Of a stretch of DNA of 5,812 nt, positions 1 through 5,812 are shown piece after piece. Position 1 is the first letter of the stretch, and the number at the start of each line of letters is the position of its first letter. The DNA is from Chloroflexota bacterium. GTDB lineage: Bacteria; Chloroflexota; Anaerolineae; Anaerolineales; Anaerolineaceae. The translations under genes and the position numbers were made by a program. Where the stretch lies: contig JAJUJY010000227.1 of assembly GCA_029265085.1 (NCBI GenBank), forward strand, positions 1 to 5,812, given 5' to 3'. Below the pieces are notes generated by a model. It was not told the origin of the DNA. It saw only the letters and a list, made by a program, of their open reading frames with translations, and did not search any database.

Positions 1-252
1 CGTATCCCCTGACGCAGCAGCCGCGATCGTCTGGCGCAAACTTCCGGCACCATCATTCGCAGATGAGGTAACCGTCAGCGTTGCAGCCGAAACCGGCGCA
101 ACCGGCTGGAAGATACCCAGCCCGGAAACCGAAAGAATAACCGCCAAGAGGATATTCAGCAGGTTTCTTCGCAGCAAATCGGGTTTTGATGATTTTGTCG
201 AGGAATGATAGATGAAAAAGGGGAGTGGCGACAAAGGTGTATTGTGGATCAT
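1..252 (-). CDS. Secreted beta-helix-type protein, N-terminal 84 residues (gene leaves the window)
   Basis: Reading the minus strand from ATG at 252-250 gives 84 codons open to the window edge. The N-terminus MIHNTPLSPL precedes a basic stretch (KPDLLRRN, residues 23-30), a hydrophobic core (LLNILLAVILSVSGLGIF, 31-48) and a likely signal-peptidase site after PVSA (about 53-56). The mature part begins ATLTVTSSANDGAGSLRQTI and runs on to ASGDT. That opening is typical of secreted surface proteins that continue as right-handed parallel beta-helix (polymorphic outer-membrane or CSLREA-like) repeats. The start is supported by GGAG at 259-262, 6 nt from the ATG. A region of about 25 residues before the hydrophobic core is long for a signal peptide, so a later start is possible. 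The seen part is start, signal and leader motif; the beta-helix body is inferred from family habit because the rest lies outside. No role can be given beyond export. Confidence 0.75.
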   Translation of the reverse strand, partial: MIHNTPLSPLPFFIYHSSTKSSKPDLLRRNLLNILLAVILSVSGLGIFQPVAPVSAATLTVTSSANDGAGSLRQTIAAAASGDT

Positions 253-603
253 GCAAGGCTCCGTGCGGACAACAGGTTGAGATCAATTCTGGAATGACAC
301 GCGTAAATTTTAAACCATGAGACGAACCGCTTAAAGATAACATTCGTCGTAATTTTTTTATACGCGGTGAAATGCTCGATAATTGGAAAGATCCAGCGCG
401 CAAAATTACTGAATATTCTATTTAATGCTCTCTAGCAGAAAATCGGATCGACAACTAACAAATCGGGGTACTGAATGGCTTGGGTATAATTCCCCCATGA
501 TGTGCCAGACAGTTTGAATCTCATCACCAAATAATCACTTTATTATATCCAAGAATCAAAAAAATTGTATGGAGGTGGTAGTCTGTCAAACTGTATTTAA
601 TGT
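253..603. other. Intergenic leader region upstream of the secreted-protein gene; no gene seen
   Basis: This AT-rich stretch separates the secreted-protein start at 252 from the repeat patch that begins near 604. Frames on both strands are short or lack family-like composition. It must hold the promoter of the minus-strand gene at 252 unless transcription starts further upstream, but I find no convincing -35/-10 pair. A minus-strand TTGACA (589-584) and a minus-strand TATAAT (547-542) are 36 nt apart, too far to form one promoter. An imperfect dyad CATTCCAGAAT (minus strand, 296-286) lies about 34 nt before the start codon. A 6-bp inverted repeat (321-326 with 343-348) is followed by a T-run on the plus strand but has no plus-strand gene to terminate. 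Confidence 0.5.
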
Positions 604-727
604 ATAGAGCGAATGAGAGTGGCGAGAAGTTGACAGTCGCCAGTCGCCAGAACCTGCGGCCTGCTGCCTGTGACCTGAACCCTTCTTTTTTTCCACCACA
701 GAGACACAGAGGGCACAGAGGATTTTT
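604..727. repeat. Intergenic low-complexity repeat patch, copy 1 (TGGCGAC and CACAGAG words)
   Basis: The patch is a mosaic of short repeated words. AGTGGCGAG occurs at 618-626, followed by GTCGCCAGTCGCCAG with a 7-nt tandem unit (643-649, 650 onward), then GCCAGAACCTGCGGC at 646-660 and CTGCTGCCTGTGACCTG just after. A T-run leads into three CACAGAG copies at 697-703, 705-711 and 714-720. Reading frames through it give Arg/Ser/Trp-rich peptides with no domain, so I treat it as non-coding. From memory, CACAGAG- and GGCGACT-type words recur between genes in several environmental bacterial genomes, including Chloroflexota, but I cannot count copies here. A related patch lies at 2945-3085. Confidence 0.65.
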
Positions 728-898
728 CGTAGGATGGGTGAAAGGCGGTAGATCCAATGATTGAGATTGAAATGCCTGCCCGCCTGGAACCCATCACAAA
801 GCTGAACGTTTTTAAGAACCCACCCTGGCCCTCCCTGAAGGGATGGAAAAGAAAAAAAGACGGCTATGTTTATAGATCGGTTGCTATTACAAAATAGC
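728..898. other. Intergenic stretch downstream of the propeller gene; no gene seen
   Basis: Nothing protein-like is visible between the CACAGAG repeats and the propeller gene's stop. The stretch holds a 12-mer GCCCGCCTGGAA (778-789) that recurs at 3095-3106, and a near-palindrome TCCCTGAAGGGA (832-843 area) inside a C/T-rich segment that resembles dispersed intergenic repeats. An A-rich run (minus-strand T-run) at about 847-859 may belong to a weak terminator of the propeller gene. Confidence 0.45.
847..898 (-). terminator. Possible weak terminator after the propeller gene
   Basis: Directly after the TGA at 901-899, the minus strand can form a 6-bp stem, GCTATT (883-888 on the plus strand) with AATAGC (893-898), around a 4-nt loop. 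A short AT-rich dyad (CTAT/ATAG) follows and then a T-rich run on the minus strand at about 859-847. The stem is poor in GC and the T-run is some 20 nt away, so this is not a classical intrinsic terminator. Confidence 0.25.
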
Positions 899-1987
899 TC
901 ATCTCCCAAAAGCGAATATGTCTTTTCCACTGGCAAAAATCAAAAATTCTTCTGATGAAACCATCAATTGCTTGTCATTTTCAACTGTGATGAAATTGTA
1001 TACTGGGAAGTTGAGCCTTCCAATTTGACTTCCATTACGAATGTCATAAGCAGTAATTCCATTTTGAAGTCCATTGAATAGATATAGGACATCTCCAAAA
1101 ATGATAGGGTTCTTTGCTTTTATCAAGTCACCGGCACACCAGACAATCCTCCCATCGTTTCGATCCAGAACACAGAGTTGGTTGTCATTCGTCACAAACA
1201 AATAGTCCCCGATAACTTTAAAGGCCTGAGAGCGACCATTAGCCAGAGGAATTTTCCAAAGCTCCATACGGTTTTTTACATCATAAGCCGTGATGTTTTC
1301 CAAATCCTGGGAAAAATATATCACACCATTTGCAAATGCAGATTTCCAAATCCGATCAACCTCATCATCAGATTTAATTTCCCAAACGATTTCTCCCGTG
1401 CGAGTATCAATTACATTTAGGCCATAACAAGGAACAACAATATTGGCATCGAAGAAATAGGCCTGGGCTGATTCTCTACATACATCCTGATCCCATAGTA
1501 AAGCACCATCAACTGCCTGATACACAGCAAGGTACGGTGGATCATTAACTGCAACGAAGTCTTGGGTTACATCCACGATATCTGCATTTGCTGGATAACG
1601 AAGAGGCTTCTTCCAAAGAATTTTTCCATCCCGTTGATCCAGTGCAAGTACACCTTTTCCATCGGTCAAAAAGAGCATGCCATTCTTCGCCAAAACGGGT
1701 TGGTATGAGAAATGCCAGGCTATACTTTGCCGCCATAGGATATCTCCTGACCGCACATCCAATGCATAGATTTCTGATATCGTTTTGGCAACAAGTATGC
1801 TGTCATCTAAAATTGTTAATTGTTCAATATCCCCTTGAACTTTTATTACCCATTTCTCTGTCAATGGAAATTCTTTTGATATAAGGGATGTACTAAAAGA
1901 TGTGCTAACAATGGACCATGCAACAGTACAGGCAACCATAATTAGCAAGGATAATATCCCGATTCGCTTAATCCATCGTTTTCTCAT
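899..1987 (-). CDS. Membrane-anchored PQQ-like (BamB-type) beta-propeller protein
   Basis: The 362-residue product has a basic N-terminus (MRKRWIKR) and a hydrophobic segment (residues 9-28). A cysteine at 20 follows MVA, an imperfect lipobox, so it is either a lipoprotein or held by an uncleaved anchor facing outward. From residue 45 it is built of seven repeats of 37-42 residues ending in the PQQ-propeller motif: IYALDVRSGDILW (73-85), VLALDQRDGKILW (113-125), LAVYQAVDGALLW (153-165), LNVIDTRTGEIVW (190-202), ITAYDVKNRMELW (232-244), LCVLDRNDGRIVW (271-283) and a worn ITAYDIRNGSQIG (311-323). The C-terminal strand (DIFAFGR) could close an eighth blade with the first strand (EKWVIKV). Such propellers usually act as binding scaffolds; no enzyme domain or quinone-site context is seen, so the partner is unknown. 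GGGAG (1994-1998) sits 6 nt before the ATG. It is AT-rich (18 G+C in 1801-1860) and lies 66 nt after the Rhs tip, probably cotranscribed. Confidence 0.85.
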   Translation of the reverse strand: MRKRWIKRIGILSLLIMVACTVAWSIVSTSFSTSLISKEFPLTEKWVIKVQGDIEQLTILDDSILVAKTISEIYALDVRSGDILWRQSIAWHFSYQPVLAKNGMLFLTDGKGVLALDQRDGKILWKKPLRYPANADIVDVTQDFVAVNDPPYLAVYQAVDGALLWDQDVCRESAQAYFFDANIVVPCYGLNVIDTRTGEIVWEIKSDDEVDRIWKSAFANGVIYFSQDLENITAYDVKNRMELWKIPLANGRSQAFKVIGDYLFVTNDNQLCVLDRNDGRIVWCAGDLIKAKNPIIFGDVLYLFNGLQNGITAYDIRNGSQIGRLNFPVYNFITVENDKQLMVSSEEFLIFASGKDIFAFGR

Positions 1988-2053
1988 TCCAAACTCCCAT
2001 AAATAATAGGTTAATCCATATGAGACTTTTCTTGTTGATTCTGGAATGTAAAA

Positions 2054-2905
2054 TCAATTACCTATCAACCAGGAAAATAGTGGAATAGGAGGAGTCAATT
2101 GGTGTGCATATGTCGATATTCTCCACCCAGATACTGGAAACCCCGCACTAACTCCAACGTCTAGACCTTTTAGATTTTTTCCAGGAAAGCTCTCGTAATA
2201 ATCAGCAGTGATAATGTCGAGGCTTCCTCCCCATGATGTTGCTCTGCCCATATAATCCGTAGTTCGAAAATCTTCTTTCCAGATAAGTCCCCTGGTTAAT
2301 GATGCTCCTGCACCAGCTAGTTCCGATGAATTTACCAGCTCTCCATCCCCAAGTACAAGACGAGGGTCAAAACTTATATCTAGTGTTTCTAAGAACAATT
2401 GGAAATAACCTGCGTTATCAGAAACAAGACTGAGGGAAAAATAAAGAGTGGTAGGAATTTTCATATTGTTTCTTAATCTCGCCCGAAGATTCGAAGGCAT
2501 TCCGATAGCGAATGTGAAAGATTCTTTCCTACCGTCAGGGATAATTGCTTCTACATCATCCTTGGTAAAGGTGTATTTATCATCGTATTTAGGTATTACT
2601 GGATAATCCCAATGGGTTTGGCAGGTCCAATCGTCTCGGTCACAAGCAGCCACATGCCCGCTCGGATCCACATACCTGACCGGGTTATACAGGGTATACG
2701 CATAGCGGTTCCACGCCAGCGGATTGCCCGCGCCGGGGATGAGCGTGTCCGCGGAGATGAAGTGGGCGAGAGCCGGGTCATAGAATCTTGCGTTGTAAAA
2801 GTACAGGCCAGCCTCCGCCTTGCGCTGCCCGGTGAAGGCAAAGTTGGTTGGCGGCGTACCACTATTATAGCGAGATTCTCCTCGCGGAGTGCAGCGGAGC
2901 ACCCC
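2054..2905 (-). CDS. Orphan Rhs core tip with unrecognised C-terminal domain (probable gene fragment)
   Basis: The recognisable part begins near 2905 with worn VLRCTPRGESRYNSG (families usually have Y-x-PWGE or similar). It continues through TNFAFTGQRKAEAGLYFYNA, RFYDPALAHFISADT, NPLAWNRYAYTLYNPVRYV and DPSGH, the standard end of an Rhs/YD-repeat core (DPSG at 2668-2657). About 199 residues follow, with no similarity I can name. They are rich in Gly, Ser and aromatics, look beta-rich (GGSLDIITADYY, LDVGVSAGFPVSGW), have two Cys just after the core (184, 191, counted from 3193), and show no obvious nuclease, deaminase or metal motif. Full Rhs proteins exceed 1000 residues; no YD repeats or secretion signal precede this tip. 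The frame stays open to an ATG at 3193, but that extension runs through the repeat patch and the end of the E2 gene and is not Rhs-like. A start is therefore undetermined; GTG at 2902 is in frame but has no good Shine-Dalgarno spacing. The core is GC-rich (41 of 60 at 2701-2760), the tail AT-rich (22 of 60 at 2401-2460). Confidence 0.75.
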   Translation of the reverse strand, partial: GVLRCTPRGESRYNSGTPPTNFAFTGQRKAEAGLYFYNARFYDPALAHFISADTLIPGAGNPLAWNRYAYTLYNPVRYVDPSGHVAACDRDDWTCQTHWDYPVIPKYDDKYTFTKDDVEAIIPDGRKESFTFAIGMPSNLRARLRNNMKIPTTLYFSLSLVSDNAGYFQLFLETLDISFDPRLVLGDGELVNSSELAGAGASLTRGLIWKEDFRTTDYMGRATSWGGSLDIITADYYESFPGKNLKGLDVGVSAGFPVSGWRISTYAHQLTPPIPLFSWLIGN

Positions 2906-2944
2906 CTTGGGGGAAAGGGCATGTATAACTCGCGGGTGAGGTTG

Positions 2945-3085
2945 TTGGCAGTGGCGAGTGGGTAGTGGCGAGTGGGGTGAAGTGGTCAGTTGCCAGAATC
3001 TGCGGCTTCTCCCCCGGTTTTCCGGCTGACGGCTGAAGCTGATCGCTGGCGGCTTCTTCCCTGCAACCTGCCGCCTGCCGTTAAA
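2945..3085. repeat. Intergenic low-complexity repeat patch, copy 2
   Basis: A 14-nt tandem, AGTGGCGAGTGGGT then AGTGGCGAGTGGGG, occupies 2950-2963 and 2964-2977. GCCAGAATCTGCGGC at 2992-3006 differs from the word at 646-660 in one of 15 bases. CTGACGGCTGAAGCTG and CTGCAACCTGCCGCCTGCC follow, variants of the same CTGCGGCCTG-like theme. The patch lies between the operon terminator and the Rhs tip, in the same orientation as copy 1 at 604-727. Frames through it have no domain. Confidence 0.6.
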
Positions 3086-3090
3086 ATCCA

Positions 3091-3120
3091 CAAAGCCCGC
3101 CTGGAAAGAGACGGGCTTTG
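3091..3120 (-). terminator. Intrinsic terminator of the E1-E2 operon
   Basis: A perfect 9-bp stem, CAAAGCCCG (3091-3099) with CGGGCTTTG (3112-3120), closes a 12-nt loop. Transcribed from the minus strand it starts 26 nt after the E2 stop codon, and the descending arm ends in CTTTG followed by TGGATTTT. The T-tract is interrupted, so termination may be partial. Its position right after the last gene of the operon is the main support. Leakage would carry transcription into the Rhs tip. Confidence 0.7.
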
Positions 3121-3146
3121 CTTGGGGGGAACAAATTTCCGGATTT

Positions 3147-4478
3147 TTACCAGAGCAGCAGCGCGGGATTTTCCAGCGCCTGCTTGAGGTCACTTAAGAA
3201 ATAGGCCGCAACCGAGCCGTCCACCAGGCGGTGGTCGGCGCAGAGGGTCATGCGCATGATCGGGCGGATTTCCACCTGCCCATCCACCACCACCGGCTCG
3301 GGATTGGTTGCGCCAACCGCCAGGATGGCGGCCTGCCCGGGATTGATGATGGCGGTAAATTCTTCAATTCCAAATGGACCCAGGTTGGAGATGGTGAAGG
3401 TGCCGCCGGTCACATCGGAGGGCACCAGTTTTCCGGCGCGGGCGCGTCCTGTCAGGTCGCTGACTTCTTCGGCGATCTGGCGCACGGCTTTTTGCTCGGC
3501 AGCCTTGACCACCGGCACAATCAAACCGTCCGGCAAAGCCACAGCCACGCCCACATTGGCGGTCTTGAGGAAATGCACTTCCTCGCCCTTGAGGCTGCTG
3601 TTGACCCAGCGGTTGCGCAGGAGCGCCCAGGCAACCACCTTGACCATCAAGGCGGTGACGGAAACCTTGGGACCGCCGTCGGCTTCGGCTTTCTTGTTGA
3701 TCTGCTTGCGCACGCGTTCAAATTCGCCCATATCCGCCTTCACGGTCAGGTTGATATGCGGGGCGGTCTGGTAGCTGGCCTGCAAGCGGTCACCGATGTT
3801 GCGGCGCATGCCGGCATAGGGGATCACTTCCACTTCGGGGCTGACCAGTACCGGTGCGGCTGGGGCGGGTTTCTGGGCGGCAAAGCCAAGCACATCTTCT
3901 TCCTGGATACGGCCTTTGGGACCGCTGCCGGTGATCTGCGCCAGGTCGAAACCCTGTTCGCGGGCAACCCGGCGGGCAGCCGGAGTGGCGCGCAGGCCTG
4001 CTGTTTCTTCGGCAGGGGCAGCAGCACGGGCATTCAGGGCGGTTTCCACGTCCGCTTTGGTGATGCGTCCGGCCGGGCCAGAACCCTTCACCGCGGCCAG
4101 GTCCACGCCTTCGGCTTCGGCCATGCGGGCAGCCAGGGGGGTTGCCGCAGCCGCCGCAGCCGGGGAGGATGCGGGAACCGATGCAGCCTGAACCGGGGCG
4201 GCCGCGGCTTGCGCAGGCGCGGCGGAAGGCAGGCTCTCACCGGGCTGGAGCAGGTAGGCGATCACTTTGGTTACCGGCACGGTATCGCCCTTTTTGCAGT
4301 TAATCCCGGCCAAAATGCCGTCGCCCGGCGATTCAACATCCATGGTGAGCTTGTCGGTCTCCACAGCCAACAGCGCATCGCCTTGTTTGACCGCATCGCC
4401 CTCTTTTTTATACCATTCGACCACCAAACCGGTCTCCTGGGACATTTCAAATTTGGGCATGATAATTTCTTGAGGCAT
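3147..4478 (-). CDS. Dihydrolipoamide acyltransferase (E2) of a 2-oxo-acid dehydrogenase complex
   Basis: E2 forms the cytoplasmic core of pyruvate- or acetoin-type dehydrogenase complexes; it moves the acyl group from E1-bound ThDP via lipoamide to CoA. The 443-residue protein has a lipoyl domain (3-78) with the lipoylated lysine in ETDKLTMDV (Lys43), an Ala/Pro linker (82-111), and two peripheral-subunit-binding domains in tandem (112-148, with ATPLAARMA...GSGPAGRITKADV; and 165-199, with ATPAARRVA...GSGPKGRIQEEDV). A second linker precedes the catalytic domain (about 216-443). The catalytic motif DHRLVDG (415-421) keeps His416 and Asp420, and TFTISNLGPFG (360-370) is also present. One binding domain is the usual number, so the pair is notable. 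The start has GGAGG (4486-4490) 7 nt upstream, inside the end of E1 beta, with 2 nt between the genes. The lipoyl sequence is close in style to acetoin dehydrogenase E2, but pyruvate is equally possible. Confidence 0.93.
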   Translation of the reverse strand: MPQEIIMPKFEMSQETGLVVEWYKKEGDAVKQGDALLAVETDKLTMDVESPGDGILAGINCKKGDTVPVTKVIAYLLQPGESLPSAAPAQAAAAPVQAASVPASSPAAAAAATPLAARMAEAEGVDLAAVKGSGPAGRITKADVETALNARAAAPAEETAGLRATPAARRVAREQGFDLAQITGSGPKGRIQEEDVLGFAAQKPAPAAPVLVSPEVEVIPYAGMRRNIGDRLQASYQTAPHINLTVKADMGEFERVRKQINKKAEADGGPKVSVTALMVKVVAWALLRNRWVNSSLKGEEVHFLKTANVGVAVALPDGLIVPVVKAAEQKAVRQIAEEVSDLTGRARAGKLVPSDVTGGTFTISNLGPFGIEEFTAIINPGQAAILAVGATNPEPVVVDGQVEIRPIMRMTLCADHRLVDGSVAAYFLSDLKQALENPALLLW

Positions 4479-4480
4479 AA

Positions 4481-5470
4481 TTACACCTCCCGGCGGGCCA
4501 GCTTACGGGCCGCGCGAATAATATCCTCAACCTGCGGAACGGTGTTGTATTCCAGGGTGCGGTTGTAGGGGATGGGCATATCCCGTCCGGCTACACGCAC
4601 TATGGGAGCGTCCAGGTAATCAAAGGCCTCGCTGCCCGCAATCACAGCCGCCAGTTCACCGCCGTAACCTCCGGTCTTGCAGGCCTCATGCACGATCATC
4701 ACCTTGCCGGTCTTCTTCACCGATTTGATGATGGTTTCTTCATCCAACGGTTTGAGCGTGCGCGGGTCCACTACTTCCACTTCGATGCCATCTTTGGCCA
4801 GTTCCACCGCAGCTTCCAATGATTTCTTGACCATAATCTGGGTAGCAATAATGGTCAGGTGCTTGCCCGGTCGTTTCACTTCGGCAACGCCCAGAGGCAG
4901 GGTATAGTAGTCTTCCGGGACGGGACCTTTGGTCTTGTAAAGCAGTTTGTGCTCAATAAACAGCACAGGGTTGTCATCACGGATCGAGGCGATCAGCAGG
5001 CCCTTGGCATCATAGGGGCTGGAAGGTGCGACCACTTTGATTCCAGGGATATGCACAAACCAGTTTTCCAGGCTCTGCGAGTGCTGTTCGGCAGCACCCG
5101 TGCCGGAGCCGGAGGGGGTGCGCAATACAATCGGCACGGTGGCCTTGCCGCCAAACATAAAGCGGATTTTGGCCGCCTGGTTAACCAGTTGATCTGAGGC
5201 GAGGGTGACAAAGTCCATAAACATGATTTCACCCACCGGGCGCTGCCCTACCAGAGCCGCACCGGTCATGGCGCCGGCAATGGCCAGTTCGGAGATGGGG
5301 GTATCCATCACCCGTTCCTCGCCAAATTCTTGCAGCAAGCCCATGGTCACACCAAAGGCACCGCCGTACACACCAATATCTTCACCGATCAAAAAAACGC
5401 GTTCATCGCGCTGCATTTCCTGGCGCAGCGCCTCGCGGATTGCTTCGAGATAAGAAATTTCGCGGGTCAT
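4481..5470 (-). CDS. 2-oxo-acid dehydrogenase E1 component, beta subunit (pyruvate or acetoin type)
   Basis: Together with E1 alpha this forms the ThDP-dependent E1 heterotetramer that decarboxylates the 2-oxo acid (or cleaves acetoin) and reductively acylates the E2 lipoyl group. The 329-residue product has the transketolase pyrimidine-binding domain first ([14 protein letters not shown], 29-42; [11 protein letters not shown], 56-66, with Glu61 as the expected ThDP-activating glutamate; EQHSQSLE, 128-135, with the conserved His130). The transketolase C-terminal domain follows ([15 protein letters not shown], 233-247; [14 protein letters not shown], 261-274). Length is normal for the family. 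I chose ATG 5470-5468 rather than ATG 5476-5474: AAGGAG at 5483-5478 is 7 nt from the former and only 1 nt from the latter. The chosen start makes a 4-nt ATGA overlap with the E1 alpha stop, implying translational coupling. The longer form would add Met-Gly. Confidence 0.94.
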   Translation of the reverse strand: MTREISYLEAIREALRQEMQRDERVFLIGEDIGVYGGAFGVTMGLLQEFGEERVMDTPISELAIAGAMTGAALVGQRPVGEIMFMDFVTLASDQLVNQAAKIRFMFGGKATVPIVLRTPSGSGTGAAEQHSQSLENWFVHIPGIKVVAPSSPYDAKGLLIASIRDDNPVLFIEHKLLYKTKGPVPEDYYTLPLGVAEVKRPGKHLTIIATQIMVKKSLEAAVELAKDGIEVEVVDPRTLKPLDEETIIKSVKKTGKVMIVHEACKTGGYGGELAAVIAGSEAFDYLDAPIVRVAGRDMPIPYNRTLEYNTVPQVEDIIRAARKLARREV

Positions 5471-5812
5471 GCCCATACTCCTTCTTCAATGGTCGCCAGG
5501 TCTGGTTCCGGGCAGGCATCGGCAAACTGGGCTGCATCGGCGATGATGGCGTAGCCCTGTTTCTTAATCGCTTCGGCTTCCTCGGGGGTAATCACTTTTT
5601 CATCCAAAAGAAGCTGGTTGAAACGAACAATCGGGTCCAGCTGCTTCCATTCTTCAATCTCTTCCTTGGTGCGGTAGCGGTTGGCATCCGATTTGGAGTG
5701 GCCGCGCCAGCGGTATGTGGCATTCTCGACCAGGGTCGGGGTATTTTCCTCGCGCGCCCGGCGGATCGCTTCGCGAACAGCCCAATACACTGCCAGAACA
5801 TCGTTCCCATCC
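5467..5812 (-). CDS. 2-oxo-acid dehydrogenase E1 component, alpha subunit, C-terminal 114 residues (5' part outside the window)
   Basis: The minus strand enters the window in frame as [20 protein letters not shown] and continues without a break to TGA at 5469-5467. [10 protein letters not shown] is a hallmark of E1 alpha just after the ThDP pyrophosphate-binding region, which itself lies beyond the edge. [17 protein letters not shown] matches the conserved YR-x-x-GHS-x-SD loop that in mitochondrial homologues carries regulatory serines and shapes the active site. [16 protein letters not shown] and an acidic helical tail ending [11 protein letters not shown] complete the usual C-terminus. No internal start is implied: the GTG at 5790 encodes Val in the middle of the domain. 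It is the upstream partner of E1 beta, overlapping it by 4 nt. RYRTKEE and SDANRY are compatible with either acetoin- or pyruvate-type enzymes. Confidence 0.93.
   Translation of the reverse strand, partial: DGNDVLAVYWAVREAIRRAREENTPTLVENATYRWRGHSKSDANRYRTKEEIEEWKQLDPIVRFNQLLLDEKVITPEEAEAIKKQGYAIIADAAQFADACPEPDLATIEEGVWA

Noticed and set aside
321..357. Hairpin GACGAA/TTCGTC followed by a T-run on the plus strand
   Set aside because: Looks like a terminator, but no plus-strand gene precedes it and the stem is only 6 bp with a 16-nt loop; probably chance in the AT-rich leader.
53..403. 116-codon minus-strand frame near the left edge
   Set aside because: It overlaps, in another frame, the coding sequence that starts at 252 with Shine-Dalgarno, signal peptide and leader motif; its own product has no signal or domain.
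485..490. Plus-strand TATAAT as a promoter -10 box
   Set aside because: No -35-like hexamer at 16-18 nt upstream and no plus-strand gene downstream.
542..589. Minus-strand TTGACA and TATAAT as a promoter
   Set aside because: The spacer is 36 nt, about double the usual 17; neither element has a proper partner.
604..727. Short repeats as a CRISPR array
   Set aside because: Repeated words are 7-9 nt, nearly contiguous, with no constant-length spacers.
524..936. Several minus-strand frames through the repeat patch, with peptides containing LCALCVSVV and similar
   Set aside because: They are translations of the CACAGAG and GGCGACT repeats; no domain, and they run into the end of the propeller gene.
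3231..4568. Long open frame of about 445 codons on the plus strand opposite the E2 gene
   Set aside because: It is the complement of a GC-rich, strongly supported E2 gene; its Gly/His/Arg-rich product shows no domain. Shadow frame.
5592..5810. Minus-strand frame beginning MGTMFWQ near the right edge
   Set aside because: It is another frame of the E1 alpha gene, whose frame reads DGNDVLAVY directly at the edge.

Overview
The window looks like chromosomal DNA from a free-living bacterium, most likely of the Chloroflexota (Anaerolineae-like). Four things point there: the style of the Rhs core tip; a secreted protein starting with a TVTSSANDGAGSLRQTI-type beta-helix leader; low-complexity intergenic repeats built from words such as TGGCGACTGGCGACTG and CACAGAG; and GC-rich housekeeping genes next to AT-rich accessory genes. 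The assignment is inference from family style, not from a marker gene. All genes I can support are on the minus strand, so biological order runs from right to left.

Right part (3147-5812): a tightly packed 2-oxo-acid dehydrogenase operon. It holds the C-terminal end of the E1 alpha subunit (cut by the window edge), a complete E1 beta subunit, and a complete E2 acyltransferase with one lipoyl domain and two tandem E3-binding domains. E1 alpha and E1 beta overlap by an ATGA, and E1 beta and E2 are 2 nt apart with a Shine-Dalgarno inside the end of E1 beta. A hairpin just after E2 closes the operon. The complex is pyruvate or acetoin dehydrogenase; sequence alone does not settle which. No E3 gene is visible.

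Middle part (about 600-3120): an accessory island. It holds an orphan Rhs core tip whose GC-rich core ends at the DPSGH motif and continues into an AT-rich C-terminal domain of about 199 residues that I do not recognise. Then, 66 nt downstream, comes an AT-rich gene for a membrane-anchored PQQ-type (BamB-like) beta-propeller. This pair has the layout of a polymorphic-toxin tip and its partner gene, although neither toxicity nor immunity can be shown from sequence. Two diverged repeat patches in the same orientation, sharing words in the same order, lie on either side of the pair.

Left part (1-898): a repeat-rich, gene-free intergenic stretch (253-898), then the 5' end of a secreted beta-helix-type protein gene that starts at 252 and leaves the window at position 1. 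It has a Shine-Dalgarno and a signal peptide.
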